Assembly (NCBI RefSeq): GCF_000970455.1
Contig: NZ_LAJG01000025.1
Span: forward strand, 1-64,000
Source of the DNA: Devosia soli
GTDB lineage: Bacteria; Pseudomonadota; Alphaproteobacteria; Rhizobiales; Devosiaceae
Length of the DNA stretch: 64,000 nt
Direction: 5' to 3'
Of the stretch, positions 1-9,038 are shown piece by piece (within the stretch, counting starts at the first letter, position 1; each line of letters begins with the position of its first letter). Below the pieces are notes generated by a model. That model was not told the DNA's origin. It saw only the letters and a program-made list of their open reading frames with translations, and did no database searches. The translations under genes and the position numbers were made by a program.

Positions 1-2
1 TG

Positions 3-269
3 GTCTCATCGGGCCAATTCCGCCGCGATACCGCAGGACTGCTGTCCATCCGGCCCGGCACCACCTCCAGCAATTGGAAACTTCTATCACTGGGCATAGG
101 AGCAGACATAGAAACTCACACCGTCATAAAATCAGACGTGCAAATAATCCAACTCAAGCCAAAGCGTCAGACGGGGGCGCCTTGGCGCTTACCGCCGGAC
201 AGGGTAATCAAGCAGACGAGCGAAACGGCGGGGTATTGGCACGATTGGGCTCGGGGGCTGGGCTCATAG
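3..269 (+). CDS. Possible 3' end of an unrecognised gene
   Basis: Frame 3 is open from the window edge to a TAG at 267-269, about 88 codons without a stop. I do not recognise the translation (it ends GYWHDWARGLGS), and a second frame is also open here, so coding is uncertain. If real, the start lies upstream of the window. No RNA gene or repeat is evident in the first 340 bases. Confidence 0.2.
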   Translation, partial: VSSGQFRRDTAGLLSIRPGTTSSNWKLLSLGIGADIETHTVIKSDVQIIQLKPKRQTGAPWRLPPDRVIKQTSETAGYWHDWARGLGS

Positions 270-343
270 CCAAAACCCCTTGAGCGCCCGGGCGTGATCG
301 GGCTAAGAGGCGGCTTCCTATCCCGCAGTCAGGACAGATCGCC

Positions 344-580
344 ATGAGCCGCAAGGAATTCGACGCTTCGCGCATGCGGCGCATGAAACGTATCGCTGGA
401 CGTCATGGCCTCACCATTCTGACCAGCGAAAAGATGAAAGTTCTCGGCCAGCCGGGCGGTCACGCTCTACGCGACGACAAGACTTTTTCAATTGTCTTCG
501 GGGACATACCCAAGCCGTTCTCGGCGAGTCTCGACGATATCGAGGCCTACATTGAAAAGCTTGAGGCGGGGGAAGAGTAA
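344..580 (+). CDS. Small hypothetical protein, 78 aa
   Basis: An ATG is preceded by AGGAC about 8 bases upstream. The product is 78 residues, with a basic N-terminus (RMRRMKR), a middle that reads like a compact alpha/beta domain, and an acidic end (EAYIEKLEAGEE). There is no signal peptide or membrane segment. I do not recognise the family and assign no function. It stands alone between poorly coding stretches, with no obvious operon partner. The ordered, charged composition and plausible ribosome site favour a real gene. Confidence 0.5.
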   Translation: MSRKEFDASRMRRMKRIAGRHGLTILTSEKMKVLGQPGGHALRDDKTFSIVFGDIPKPFSASLDDIEAYIEKLEAGEE

Positions 581-784
581 GCGAGCCTGACCTTTCTGGC
601 AACCGCTTCAATGTCCCGGCCTGGGCCATTCCGTTATTTATTCCGTAACGGGAATCGGCACACACTGGTTACGTAGGCACTCGAGAGACGTTCATGGTTC
701 TCTGAAACGCTGAACGGCCATTGATTGCTTGGATCGCGTTTTCGAACCGGGAAGGTGGTTATCACGTTCCCCGGAAACGCTCTA

Positions 785-976
785 ATGGAGGCGCGTACCG
801 TGTTTACCCTGATCAACGCCGACGCCGACGAAGACGACGCTGAAATCACCGATCCCCAAGAAATCGCAGAATTGTTCGCAGCCATCGCTGCTGTAGCAAT
901 TGAGACCATTGGTGCCGCCAATGTCCGCGAGCTTTTTGATGCGGTCGTCGAGCAGGAGGGTCGTGATCCCAATTAG
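785..976 (+). CDS. Possible small acidic protein, 63 aa
   Basis: This short frame from ATG 785 is very acidic (DADEDDAE near the start) and rich in Ala, Ile and Glu, suggesting two amphipathic helices. The frame stays open upstream to a TTG at 725, and no strong ribosome site decides the start. There is no recognised family. The flanking stretches 581-784 and 977-1144 show no other gene, apart from a short inverted repeat (CCGTTA/TAACGG) near 630-652. Confidence 0.3.
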   Translation: MEARTVFTLINADADEDDAEITDPQEIAELFAAIAAVAIETIGAANVRELFDAVVEQEGRDPN

Positions 977-1144
977 AGATTTGATTTTCAAACGACGTGC
1001 CGGATTGACGATCTGACACCACCATTCGGCCAAGCGCCGAACCTGCTTCCCGCCTTGACGGAGTGTGTGTGCGCACTTCGCCAGGGCGGCAATGGACGGA
1101 AGGCAGATTTGACCGGTCAAGCTCATATCTCGCCCGAACGGCCC

Positions 1145-1777
1145 ATGCTGCAGCCCCTTGGCGATAGCGCACTTCTCGTCCGCTTCGGCAGCCATCTCGA
1201 TGAAGCTGCCAACAGCCGGGCGATAGCCTTCGCGAAAGCTGCTCAAGCTAAGCCCATCGACGGTGTCGTCGAAATCGTCCCAAGTCTTGTGTCGGTTCTC
1301 ATCCGATACGACCCAATCATCTCGCGCTATCAGGACATCGCCGGCACGGTTCGGCTGCTTCTCGGCCGCAACCAATCTAGCGCTGATGGTCGCGAGTGGC
1401 GGCTCCCAATCCGCTTTGGCGGCGAGAACGGCCCCGATCTTGATGAAGTCGCAGGTCTCCTCAAAATGTCACCCGCGGCTTTCATCAGCCATCATAACGC
1501 AACCCCGCTTCGCGTCCTGGCGACCAGCTTCGCGCCGGGCTTTGTCTATTGCGGATTTCATCCAGAGGCGCTGGTGCTGCCGCGTCGCAACTCTGTGCGG
1601 CCACTGGTTAAGGCGGGGAGCGTTCTCTTCGCCGCTGGACAAACCGCGATTGCCGCCACCGATATTCCAACCGGCTGGCACGTGATCGGCCACACCGCCT
1701 TCAGCAATTTTGACCCCACGGCGGTCCCGCCTACACAGCTCAAAGCTGGCGATCGGCTGATCTTCGAGGCCGTGTGA
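1145..1777 (+). CDS. pxpB: 5-oxoprolinase subunit PxpB (KipI-like)
   Basis: This is subunit B of the ATP-dependent 5-oxoprolinase that cleaves pyroglutamate to glutamate in the cytoplasm. The 210-residue product starts MLQPLGDSALLVRFG, the usual KipI/PxpB opening. It carries the family block near residue 120-145 (FAPGFVYCGFHPEAL, corresponding to the FxPGFxYlg region) and a central GWHVIGHT segment. ATG 1145 was chosen because it matches the family N-terminus; the frame extends to an ATG at 1055, which would add 30 unrelated residues. It is the first gene of pxpB-pxpC-pxpA, and its TGA shares an A with the pxpC ATG, so translation is probably coupled. Confidence 0.9.
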   Translation: MLQPLGDSALLVRFGSHLDEAANSRAIAFAKAAQAKPIDGVVEIVPSLVSVLIRYDPIISRYQDIAGTVRLLLGRNQSSADGREWRLPIRFGGENGPDLDEVAGLLKMSPAAFISHHNATPLRVLATSFAPGFVYCGFHPEALVLPRRNSVRPLVKAGSVLFAAGQTAIAATDIPTGWHVIGHTAFSNFDPTAVPPTQLKAGDRLIFEAV

Positions 1778-2679
1778 TGGTCGCCAGCATTACCATCGAG
1801 CGGGCAGGGCCGCTCACGAGTATCCAGGATGCCGGCCGGTTTGGCCATCTGGCAGACGGCATCAGTGCTTCCGGCCCGATGGATCTTGCAGCGTTCCATC
1901 GTGCCGGATTGCTGGCGGGTAGCGGAGGCCAGGCGGGGATCGAATTTTCGATGCTGGGCCTCGATCTCCGCGTGGACGACGGCACGCTCAGCGCCGGCTG
2001 GGACGGTGGCCACTTCGATGTTTTTCTCAACGACACGCCGCTTATCTGGCCTGGTCACGCCGACCTGCACCCCGGAGACAGGCTGCGTATTAGTCCGGCC
2101 AAGGCAGGCAATTATGGCTATCTCCGCTTCGGCGGCGAGATCGATGTGCCCGAGATCATGGGGAGCCGGTCGACGAGCTTGAGAGCAAAGCTTGGCGGGC
2201 TGGATGGACGCGCACTGACCGCTGGCGATCGGCTGCAGATTTTTGGCTCCTGCGCCGAGCCGCAACTGTTGGCGCCAATAATTCGAGAGGATGGCCCGAT
2301 CCGTTTCATCTGGGGGCTGCACGCCGAACTGTTCCCTTTGGATCTGCGACAGAAATTCGTAACCGAAGCGTTCCGAATTACCTCGATGATGGACCGCATG
2401 GGCGTGCGGCTGAAGGACGAGGCCGGCGTCTTCGCCAATAGCCAAATTCTCTCTCTGGTCTCCGATCCGGTTATCTGCGGCGATATCCAGATTCTCGGCG
2501 ATGGCACGCCGATCGTTCTCGGCCGCGATCATCAGCCGACCGGCGGCTATCCGCGCATCGGCACCATAATTTGGGCTGATCTTGACCGTTTCTTCCAGCT
2601 CAGGCCCAATGCACAAGTCATGTTCCAATCGGTTGGACTTGACCATGCGCAGGCGCTGTTGCGGAGCGGAACGCAATGA
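1777..2679 (+). CDS. pxpC: 5-oxoprolinase subunit PxpC (KipA-like)
   Basis: This is subunit C, the biotin-dependent-carboxyltransferase-fold partner of PxpB. The protein is 300 residues. It has the family N-terminus (ITIERAGPLTSIQDAGRFG), then the GISASGPMD and AGIEF segments, and near the C-terminus GYPRIGTI and LRPNAQVMF. The start is ATG 1777, inside the pxpB stop; a GTG at 1774 is an equivalent alternative adding one residue. It overlaps pxpA by four bases (ATGA). PxpB and PxpC form a complex that, with PxpA, hydrolyses 5-oxoproline. Confidence 0.9.
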   Translation: MVASITIERAGPLTSIQDAGRFGHLADGISASGPMDLAAFHRAGLLAGSGGQAGIEFSMLGLDLRVDDGTLSAGWDGGHFDVFLNDTPLIWPGHADLHPGDRLRISPAKAGNYGYLRFGGEIDVPEIMGSRSTSLRAKLGGLDGRALTAGDRLQIFGSCAEPQLLAPIIREDGPIRFIWGLHAELFPLDLRQKFVTEAFRITSMMDRMGVRLKDEAGVFANSQILSLVSDPVICGDIQILGDGTPIVLGRDHQPTGGYPRIGTIIWADLDRFFQLRPNAQVMFQSVGLDHAQALLRSGTQ

Positions 2680-3500
2680 TCACCGTGGATCTCAACGCCG
2701 ATCTCGGCGAAGGCATGGGTACAGACGATGACCTGCTCGAACTCGTCTCGAGCGCCTCGATCGCCTGTGGCGGTCATGCCGGCGATGCGGCGACCATCCG
2801 GCACGTGCTCAAACTGTGCAAGGCGCGCGGCATTCAGGCTGGCGCACATCCGGGATATCCCGATAAGCCGCGCTTCGGTCGCTTTCGTCTTGTTATGCCG
2901 CTCGACCAGCTGATCGGTCAGGTTCGTAACCAGATTTTCCTCGTGCGCCATATCGCGAGCGAGGTGGACATGCCGCTGTCCTATGTGAAGCTGCATGGGG
3001 CCTTGGCCAATCAAACCGCTGAAGAATTGGCCATGGCCGTCGCGATTTTCGCCGGCATCCAGGCCATGGACCCCAAGCTTGCTGTGCTGGCACTCGACAA
3101 TTCCGAACAGGTCCGCGCGGCGAAGGCCGTTGGCGTGCCGCTGATCCGCGAGGCCTACGCCGATCGCGCCTACACGGCCAAGGGCCTGCTCGTTCCGCGA
3201 AGCGAGGACGGCGCAGTCATTCATGATGTCGACGCTGTGGTCGAGCGCTGCCTGCGGCTGGCTAAAGCCGGAGAGATCGTTGCGATCGATGGGACTGTGC
3301 TGAGGTCCGGCGCTCGCTCGATCTGTCTTCATGGCGATACGCCGGGAGCGGTCGAAATGGCGCGTGAGGTGCGCGAGGCGCTTGAAGGTGAGGGGATCGG
3401 CATCGCGCCGGCGCCGCTCGAAATGGAGTTACCCTGGGCCTCTCGGGAGGGAGAGGGTGAAATCGGCATCATGCCTTTGGGACCGAAAGACCCAGGGTAA
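2676..3500 (+). CDS. pxpA: 5-oxoprolinase subunit PxpA (LamB/YcsF family)
   Basis: This LamB/YcsF-family subunit completes the 5-oxoprolinase. It opens with VDLNADLGEGMG and has SIACGGHAGDA, GAHPGYPD, FGRF and LYVKLHGAL-like (SYVKLHGALAN) blocks, all conserved in the family. The GTVLRSGARSICLHGDTPGAVEMAREVR segment near residue 210-235 is the usual C-terminal core. The protein is 274 residues, against about 245-255 for relatives. The last 23 residues or so (after GIAPAPLEME) are encoded inside an inverted repeat, so the tail looks acquired from an intergenic hairpin. The start overlaps the pxpC stop. Confidence 0.92.
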   Translation: MITVDLNADLGEGMGTDDDLLELVSSASIACGGHAGDAATIRHVLKLCKARGIQAGAHPGYPDKPRFGRFRLVMPLDQLIGQVRNQIFLVRHIASEVDMPLSYVKLHGALANQTAEELAMAVAIFAGIQAMDPKLAVLALDNSEQVRAAKAVGVPLIREAYADRAYTAKGLLVPRSEDGAVIHDVDAVVERCLRLAKAGEIVAIDGTVLRSGARSICLHGDTPGAVEMAREVREALEGEGIGIAPAPLEMELPWASREGEGEIGIMPLGPKDPG

Positions 3501-3506
3501 TTTTTT
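3429..3506 (+). terminator. Long-loop inverted repeat with T-tract ending pxpA
   Basis: TTACCCTGGG (3429-3438) and CCCAGGGTAA (3491-3500) are perfect 10-base arms. The second arm contains the pxpA TAA and is followed at once by TTTTTT. The 52-base loop is coding. It can act as a Rho-independent terminator or be a degenerate mobile palindrome. Confidence 0.6.
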
Positions 3507-3535
3507 GGGCGTTCAGGCCCGTTGTTTGCTCCGGT

Positions 3536-3609
3536 CGTCACCACCGGGCTTGTCCCGGAGGTCCATTGGATGGCGAGATGGATTATCCGGACAAGCCGGG
3601 CAATGACGG
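3536..3609. repeat. REP-like palindromic element, copy 1
   Basis: This copy contains CACCGGGCTTGTCCCGG on the left and CCGGACAAGCCGGGCAATG on the right, so the ends are inverted copies of each other. The same unit recurs near 7389 and 38601. It lies between the convergent pxpA and ABC ATPase genes. Confidence 0.75.
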
Positions 3610-3631
3610 CGGTCGGGCAAGGCCGAAGGCC

Positions 3632-4398
<767 letters not shown>

Positions 4399-4399
<1 letters not shown>

Positions 4400-5163
4400 C
4401 AGTGGGCTCCCCCGAGATAGGCTTCCTGCACTTTGGGATTGCCTCGCACCTGATCCGGAGTACCATCGGCGATGATGCGACCCTGCGCGAGAACGGAGAT
4501 CTTGTCAGCGAGAGAGAAGACGACATGCATGTCGTGCTCGATGATGACCTTGGTCATGCCGCGCGCCTTGATCTTCTTTAAGAGTTCGATCGTCGTATTG
4601 GTATCGTGGCGGCTCATGCCGGCCGTCGGCTCGTCGAGCAGCAGCAGGCGCGGATGTTGGATCAGGCACATGGCCAATTCCATGCGCCGCTTGTCGCCAC
4701 GGCTGAGGCTACCGGCCAGCATGCCACGCCGATTGAGCATGCCGACGTCTTCGAGCATGTGTTCGGCCTCGGCGCGGATGCCAGTTTCGCTCTCGAGCGA
4801 GCGCATCATGTTGAGCGTAAACATGCCGTCGCGCTTGGCGAGCGCGGGGATCATCACATTGTGCAGTACCGAAAGGTCGGCAAAGATTTCCGGGGTCTGG
4901 AACACGCGGGCAATGCCGAGCTGGTTGATCTGATAGGGCTTTTTGCCTGTAAGAACGTTGCCGTCGAACACCACCTGGCCGCTTGATGGCGCGAGCTTGC
5001 CGATGATGACATTGAGCAGTGTCGATTTGCCGGCTCCGTTAGGACCGATGATCGCGTGGGTCTTGCCTTCCTCGATCTGGAGATCAATGTCCGAGAGGGC
5101 ATGGAGGCCGCCGAAGCGCTTGTGGACGTCGGCAACGTGAAGAACGACGTTTGGATTGGCCAT
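4399..5163 (-). CDS. Branched-chain/amide ABC transporter ATPase (LivG type)
   Basis: The second ATPase of the importer has 254 residues, with Walker A (IIGPNGAGKSTLL) and Walker B (RLLLLDEPTAGMS). The GIARVFQTPEIF block is characteristic of LivG/UrtD proteins. The C-loop reads LSRGDKRR rather than LSGGQ; relaxed C-loops (LSxGxxR) are usual in this subfamily, so this need not mean loss of activity. It lies nine bases after the LivM gene and overlaps LivF by one base. Confidence 0.88.
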
Positions 5164-5172
5164 GGTGCGATC

Positions 5173-6315
5173 CTACTCTGCCGGTTGGGTTTGCGGGGCG
5201 GTCTTGGCGCCCGATGAGCCGGAGCGGCGGAAGAGGGCCGCGACACGCCGTACGCCCTCCATGATGCCGCCGGGCAGGAAGATCACGACGATGACGAAGG
5301 CGAGCCCCAGCGTCAGGTGCCAGCCATCGCCGACGAACTTGCTCGTGACTTTGACGAGGACGTCGGCAACGCCTTCGGGCAGGAAGCTCCAAAAGCGGGC
5401 GAGGATGTTGTCGTTGAGGGCAGACAGGATGTTTTCAAAATATTTGATGATCCAGGCGCCGATGACGGGCCCGACCAGCGTGCCGACGCCGCCGAGAATG
5501 GTCATGAGGACGACTTCGCCCGAGGCTGTCCATTGCATGCGCTCGGCGCCTGCCAGTGGATCGGTGACGGCGAGGAGGGCACCGGCTAGACCGGCATACA
5601 TGCCCGAGATGACGAAGGCCGACAGCGCGTAAGGACGGGTGTTGAAGCCGGTAAACTGCATGCGCGTCTGGTTTGATTTGATGGCCTTGAGCATCATGCC
5701 AAAGGGCGAGCCGGCAATGCGCTGGGCGATGAAGAAGCCGAGGATCAGGAAGCTGGCGCAGAAGTAGAAACCGGCATAGCCGGAGAGCTGCTGACCAAGA
5801 AGATTGGGCACAGGCTGACCGACAAACCCTTGACCCACGGCTGCGTCGAGCACGCGCGGATCGTTGAGCGTAAGCTGCAGCCCGGTTTCGCCATTGGTGA
5901 TCGGCGTCAGCACCGAATAGGCGAGATTATAGCTCATCTGCGCAAAGGCGAGCGTGAGGATGGAAAAGTAGATGCCCGAGCGCCGAAGGCACAGAAAGCC
6001 GATGACGAGGGCGAAGAGGCCGGAGATTACGACCGCGAAGATCATGGCCGGGATAGCATCGAGCGTCAAAAGCTTGAAGGACCACACGGCGGCATAGGAC
6101 CCGACGCCGAAGAATGCGGCGTGGCCGAAACTGAGATAGCCGGTGAGCCCAAAAAGGATATTGAAGCCGACGGCAAATATCCCAAAAATCATGAAGCGCT
6201 GCAGCAAATCGGGATAGCCGGCGCCAAAAGGCGCCAGCCAGATCGGCATGGCGAGGACGACAAGGGAAAAACCGGCGAAAAGCAGAAGGTCGTTGCGGGA
6301 CATGAATTTTGGCAT
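5173..6315 (-). CDS. Branched-chain/amide ABC transporter permease (LivM type)
   Basis: This inner-membrane permease of the importer has 380 residues and about ten hydrophobic segments. The family core [17 protein letters not shown] lies near residue 60-75, and [13 protein letters not shown] near 275. The C-terminus is a basic, Ala/Pro-rich cytoplasmic tail. Only one base separates its ATG from the stop of the LivH-type gene, so expression is presumably coupled. It pairs with LivH to form the channel. Confidence 0.88.
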   Translation of the reverse strand: MPKFMSRNDLLLFAGFSLVVLAMPIWLAPFGAGYPDLLQRFMIFGIFAVGFNILFGLTGYLSFGHAAFFGVGSYAAVWSFKLLTLDAIPAMIFAVVISGLFALVIGFLCLRRSGIYFSILTLAFAQMSYNLAYSVLTPITNGETGLQLTLNDPRVLDAAVGQGFVGQPVPNLLGQQLSGYAGFYFCASFLILGFFIAQRIAGSPFGMMLKAIKSNQTRMQFTGFNTRPYALSAFVISGMYAGLAGALLAVTDPLAGAERMQWTASGEVVLMTILGGVGTLVGPVIGAWIIKYFENILSALNDNILARFWSFLPEGVADVLVKVTSKFVGDGWHLTLGLAFVIVVIFLPGGIMEGVRRVAALFRRSGSSGAKTAPQTQPAE

Positions 6316-6316
6316 G

Positions 6317-7348
6317 TCAGGCCTCCATTACGCCGCGCCGGCCAAAGAGGCCGCGGGGGCGAACGAGTAGAATGATGACCGCCACTAGGTAGATGATGAT
6401 CTGGTCGATGCCGGGAAACACGGCTTTCACCTGGTTCATCGAGGCGGAGGACTGGAGAATGCCGAGCAGGAACCCCGCGGCAACGGCGCCGGGCAGGGAG
6501 CCCATGCCGCCCACGACGACGACCACGAAGGAGAGGACGAGGAAGTCCATGCCGAGGTGATAATTGGGTGGGAGGAGCGGCGTATACATGACGCCTGCCA
6601 TGCCTGCGACGACGGCGGCCAACCCGAACATGATGGTGAAGCGCCGGTCGATATTGATGCCGAGAAGCCCGACCGTTTCGCGATCCGCCATTCCGGCACG
6701 GACCACCATGCCGAAGGTGGTGAATTGCAGGAAAGCGAAGACCCCGCCGATGACGACCGCGGCGAAGACGAAGTAGACCAGCCTCCAGATCGGATAGGTG
6801 ATGATATTAGCCTGCATGCCGAGAAAGGCGCCGATATCGGCAGCGCCGCGGAGATCCGTCGGCATCGGTTGCGGGATGGGGTTGGGCCCGTAAACGGACT
6901 TGATGACTTCCTGCGCGACGATGGCGAGGCCGAAGGTGACGAGGATCTGCTCGGCATGGCTGCGCTTGTAAAAGTGCTTGATGATGCCGCGCTCAAGCGC
7001 GATGCCGACGACCAGCATGATCGGAATGGTGATGATGATCGAGAGCGGCACGGAGTAATTCACCAGCACCGCACCAAAATCGCCGAACCAGGCCTGGACC
7101 AGCGGCTCGCGTATTTCGAGCGGCGAGCCCCAAGGCGAGAGCTTTTCGGGATCGACCGTCACGGTTTCCATGGTGAGGAACATGCGCACAGTGACGGCGC
7201 AGAAGGCGCCGAGCATGAAGAGCGCGCCATGGGCAAAATTGACGACGCCCAACGTGCCAAACACCAGCGTCAGGCCAAGAGCGATCAGCGCATAAGCTGC
7301 GCCCTTATCGAGGCCGTTTAGAAATTGAAGAAAGATGACTTCGAACAT
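6317..7348 (-). CDS. Branched-chain/amide ABC transporter permease (LivH type)
   Basis: This is the first permease in the operon, 343 residues, starting [31 protein letters not shown], the standard LivH opening. [13 protein letters not shown] follows, and the C-terminus has [18 protein letters not shown] periplasmic-looking stretch near residue 60-100 ([18 protein letters not shown]) is longer than in E. coli LivH; such insertions occur in related transporters. Between it and the binding-protein gene lies a REP-like palindrome (7389-7470), which may adjust the relative mRNA amounts. Confidence 0.88.
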   Translation of the reverse strand: MFEVIFLQFLNGLDKGAAYALIALGLTLVFGTLGVVNFAHGALFMLGAFCAVTVRMFLTMETVTVDPEKLSPWGSPLEIREPLVQAWFGDFGAVLVNYSVPLSIIITIPIMLVVGIALERGIIKHFYKRSHAEQILVTFGLAIVAQEVIKSVYGPNPIPQPMPTDLRGAADIGAFLGMQANIITYPIWRLVYFVFAAVVIGGVFAFLQFTTFGMVVRAGMADRETVGLLGINIDRRFTIMFGLAAVVAGMAGVMYTPLLPPNYHLGMDFLVLSFVVVVVGGMGSLPGAVAAGFLLGILQSSASMNQVKAVFPGIDQIIIYLVAVIILLVRPRGLFGRRGVMEA

Positions 7349-7388
7349 CGGATGCTCCAGGTCGACCGATAGGCACTAAATCTCCCGA

Positions 7389-7470
7389 CGTCGTCACCGC
7401 CGGGCTTGTCCCGGCGGTCCATGGTCGCGGCGGCATCCCGTGGATTGCCGGGACAAGCCCGGCAATGACG
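7389..7470. repeat. REP-like palindromic element, copy 2
   Basis: CGTCACCGCCGGGCTTGTCC near 7391 and GGGACAAGCCCGGCAATGACG ending at 7470 are inverted partners, matching copies 1 and 3. It sits between the binding-protein gene and the LivH gene, inside an operon. Confidence 0.8.
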
Positions 7471-7492
7471 ATAGTTGAGAGTGGCTATTGTC

Positions 7493-8851
7493 TTATGCGC
7501 ACATCGGTACCGGTTCGGCTTCGCCAAGCTCGCCGCCGAAGATCGCCGGATCATAGGCCACCGTATCCCGATCGATTTCCTGGAACACGTTGAGCACGTC
7601 GAACTCGCTCGTCGGGCTTTCATTGCCCTGAACGACCAGCACCGATTTGATGCATTGGTGATCGTCCGCGCGATAAACCGTCGGGCCATTGCCCATGCCG
7701 TCGAATTCAAAACCTTCGAGCGCCTTGATGACTTCAGGCGGATAGAAAGTGCCGGCGCGTTCGACGGCATCTGCGTAGAGCAGCGCTTGCACATAGGCCG
7801 TGTGCGCGGCCTGCGATGGCGGGGAGCCATATTTGGCGCCGAAGCTTTTGGTGAAGGCGATCGAGCCGGGGTCCTGCAGGTTCCAGTGCCAGTTCGAAGT
7901 GCCGAAAATGCCCTTGACGCTTTCGCCGGCGCCTTTTGCCATCAGCTCGGAAATGAGCGGCGTGACGATCTGGAAATCCTTGCCGTTGGCCTGGCGGTCG
8001 CGCATGCCGAACTGCACGGCCTGGGTGAGCGAATTCACCATGTCGAGGCCGTAGTGGTTGAGGATGAGGACGTCGGCACCGGAATTGAGGATCGGCGTCA
8101 GATATTGCGAATAGTCGGTTGCGCCGAGCGGCGTGCGGACGGCAGCGACGGTTTCCCAGCCGAGACCCTCAGTGGCGTTCTTGATCGATTCTTCCTGCGT
8201 CCAACCCCAGGTGTAGTCGGCAGTCAGGTGATAGGCGCGGCGGTCCTTGCCGTAGGCATCCCCGAGAACGGGCGCGAGGCCGATACCGGACTGGTAAGCG
8301 TTGAAGAAGTGACGGAAGCCGTAGCGTCGCTTGTCCTTGCCGGTCGTGTCGTTTGAATGGGTGAGGCCCGCCATGAAGATGACGCCCATTTCCTGGCAAA
8401 GGCCCTGCACGGCGATTGCTTCGCCCGAGGACGAACCACCGGTAATCATGATGGCGCCATCGCGCTCGATCATGCGGGTGGCGCCGGCGCGGGCCACATC
8501 GGACTTGGTCTGGCTGTCGGAAGACACATAGGTGACCTTCTTGCCCAAAATGCCATTGCCCTTGAGCGCCGAAGGCTGGAGCACGTTCAAGAGCCCGCCA
8601 TCGCCTTCGCCGTTGAGATGGGCGATCGCCAGTTCATAGGCCTTCTGCTCGTCGGCGCCTTCTTCTGCATAGGTGCCAGTCAGCGGCAGGTTGAGCCCGA
8701 AGACGACGGTGTCGCCGGTGGGGTTGTTGCAGAACTCCTGGGCCCAGGCGCCCTTGGTGAAAACGAGAGGGGCGACGCCGGAACCGATGATGCCGGCCAT
8801 GCCGGTCTGCAAGACACGGCGACGGGACAAGCCACGCTTCAAAATAGTCAT
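7493..8851 (-). CDS. ABC importer substrate-binding protein, Tat-exported
   Basis: This is the periplasmic binding protein of the importer encoded downstream (type I fold, Peripla_BP_6 family), 452 residues. The N-terminus carries a twin-arginine signal (LSRRRVLQTG, then a weakly hydrophobic stretch ending TKGAWAQE), so the protein is probably exported folded. The mature part begins with the ligand-domain strand VVFGLNLPLTGTYAEEG. ATG 8851 was chosen because AAGGAGG lies about six bases upstream and the Tat motif follows directly; an ATG at 8953 would add 34 unrelated residues. The ligand is unknown. Relatives bind amino acids, amides or short carboxylates. It is divergent from the ScfR-type regulator, which may control it. 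Confidence 0.88.
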   Translation of the reverse strand: MTILKRGLSRRRVLQTGMAGIIGSGVAPLVFTKGAWAQEFCNNPTGDTVVFGLNLPLTGTYAEEGADEQKAYELAIAHLNGEGDGGLLNVLQPSALKGNGILGKKVTYVSSDSQTKSDVARAGATRMIERDGAIMITGGSSSGEAIAVQGLCQEMGVIFMAGLTHSNDTTGKDKRRYGFRHFFNAYQSGIGLAPVLGDAYGKDRRAYHLTADYTWGWTQEESIKNATEGLGWETVAAVRTPLGATDYSQYLTPILNSGADVLILNHYGLDMVNSLTQAVQFGMRDRQANGKDFQIVTPLISELMAKGAGESVKGIFGTSNWHWNLQDPGSIAFTKSFGAKYGSPPSQAAHTAYVQALLYADAVERAGTFYPPEVIKALEGFEFDGMGNGPTVYRADDHQCIKSVLVVQGNESPTSEFDVLNVFQEIDRDTVAYDPAIFGGELGEAEPVPMCA

Positions 8852-8983
8852 TGATCTCCTCCTTACGCGCGGGCCACCGGTACATTGCCGGAGCCTCAGC
8901 GCTGCCCGATATTGCCCCATTTGAAAACGCTCGCAATATCCCATTGTAATCATTCGATTATTCTGTAAATACTTGTTCTAGAT

Positions 8984-9013
8984 TGACTGTCTTTCAGTCA
9001 ATTCGTTTGCAAA
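8984..9013. promoter_or_regulatory. Operator candidates between binding-protein and regulator genes
   Basis: A perfect inverted repeat, TTGACTG-TCTTT-CAGTCAA (8984-9002), is followed by the palindrome TTTGCAAA (9006-9013), 26 bases before the regulator ATG. TTTGCAAA is the core half-site known for ScfR-family regulators such as PccR and RamB. Autoregulation, and control of the divergent transporter, are inferences. Confidence 0.5.
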
Positions 9014-9038
9014 TCGCAGTTTCGGGGAGGGAACAGCG

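Noticed and set aside
74..283. 69-codon plus-strand frame near the window start
   Set aside because: Basic, low-order composition and no ribosome site; another frame over the same DNA is also open, so neither is secure.
4621..4760. LSRGD C-loop in the LivG-type ATPase as a defect
   Set aside because: Relaxed C-loops are normal in LivG/UrtD subfamilies and the other motifs are intact.
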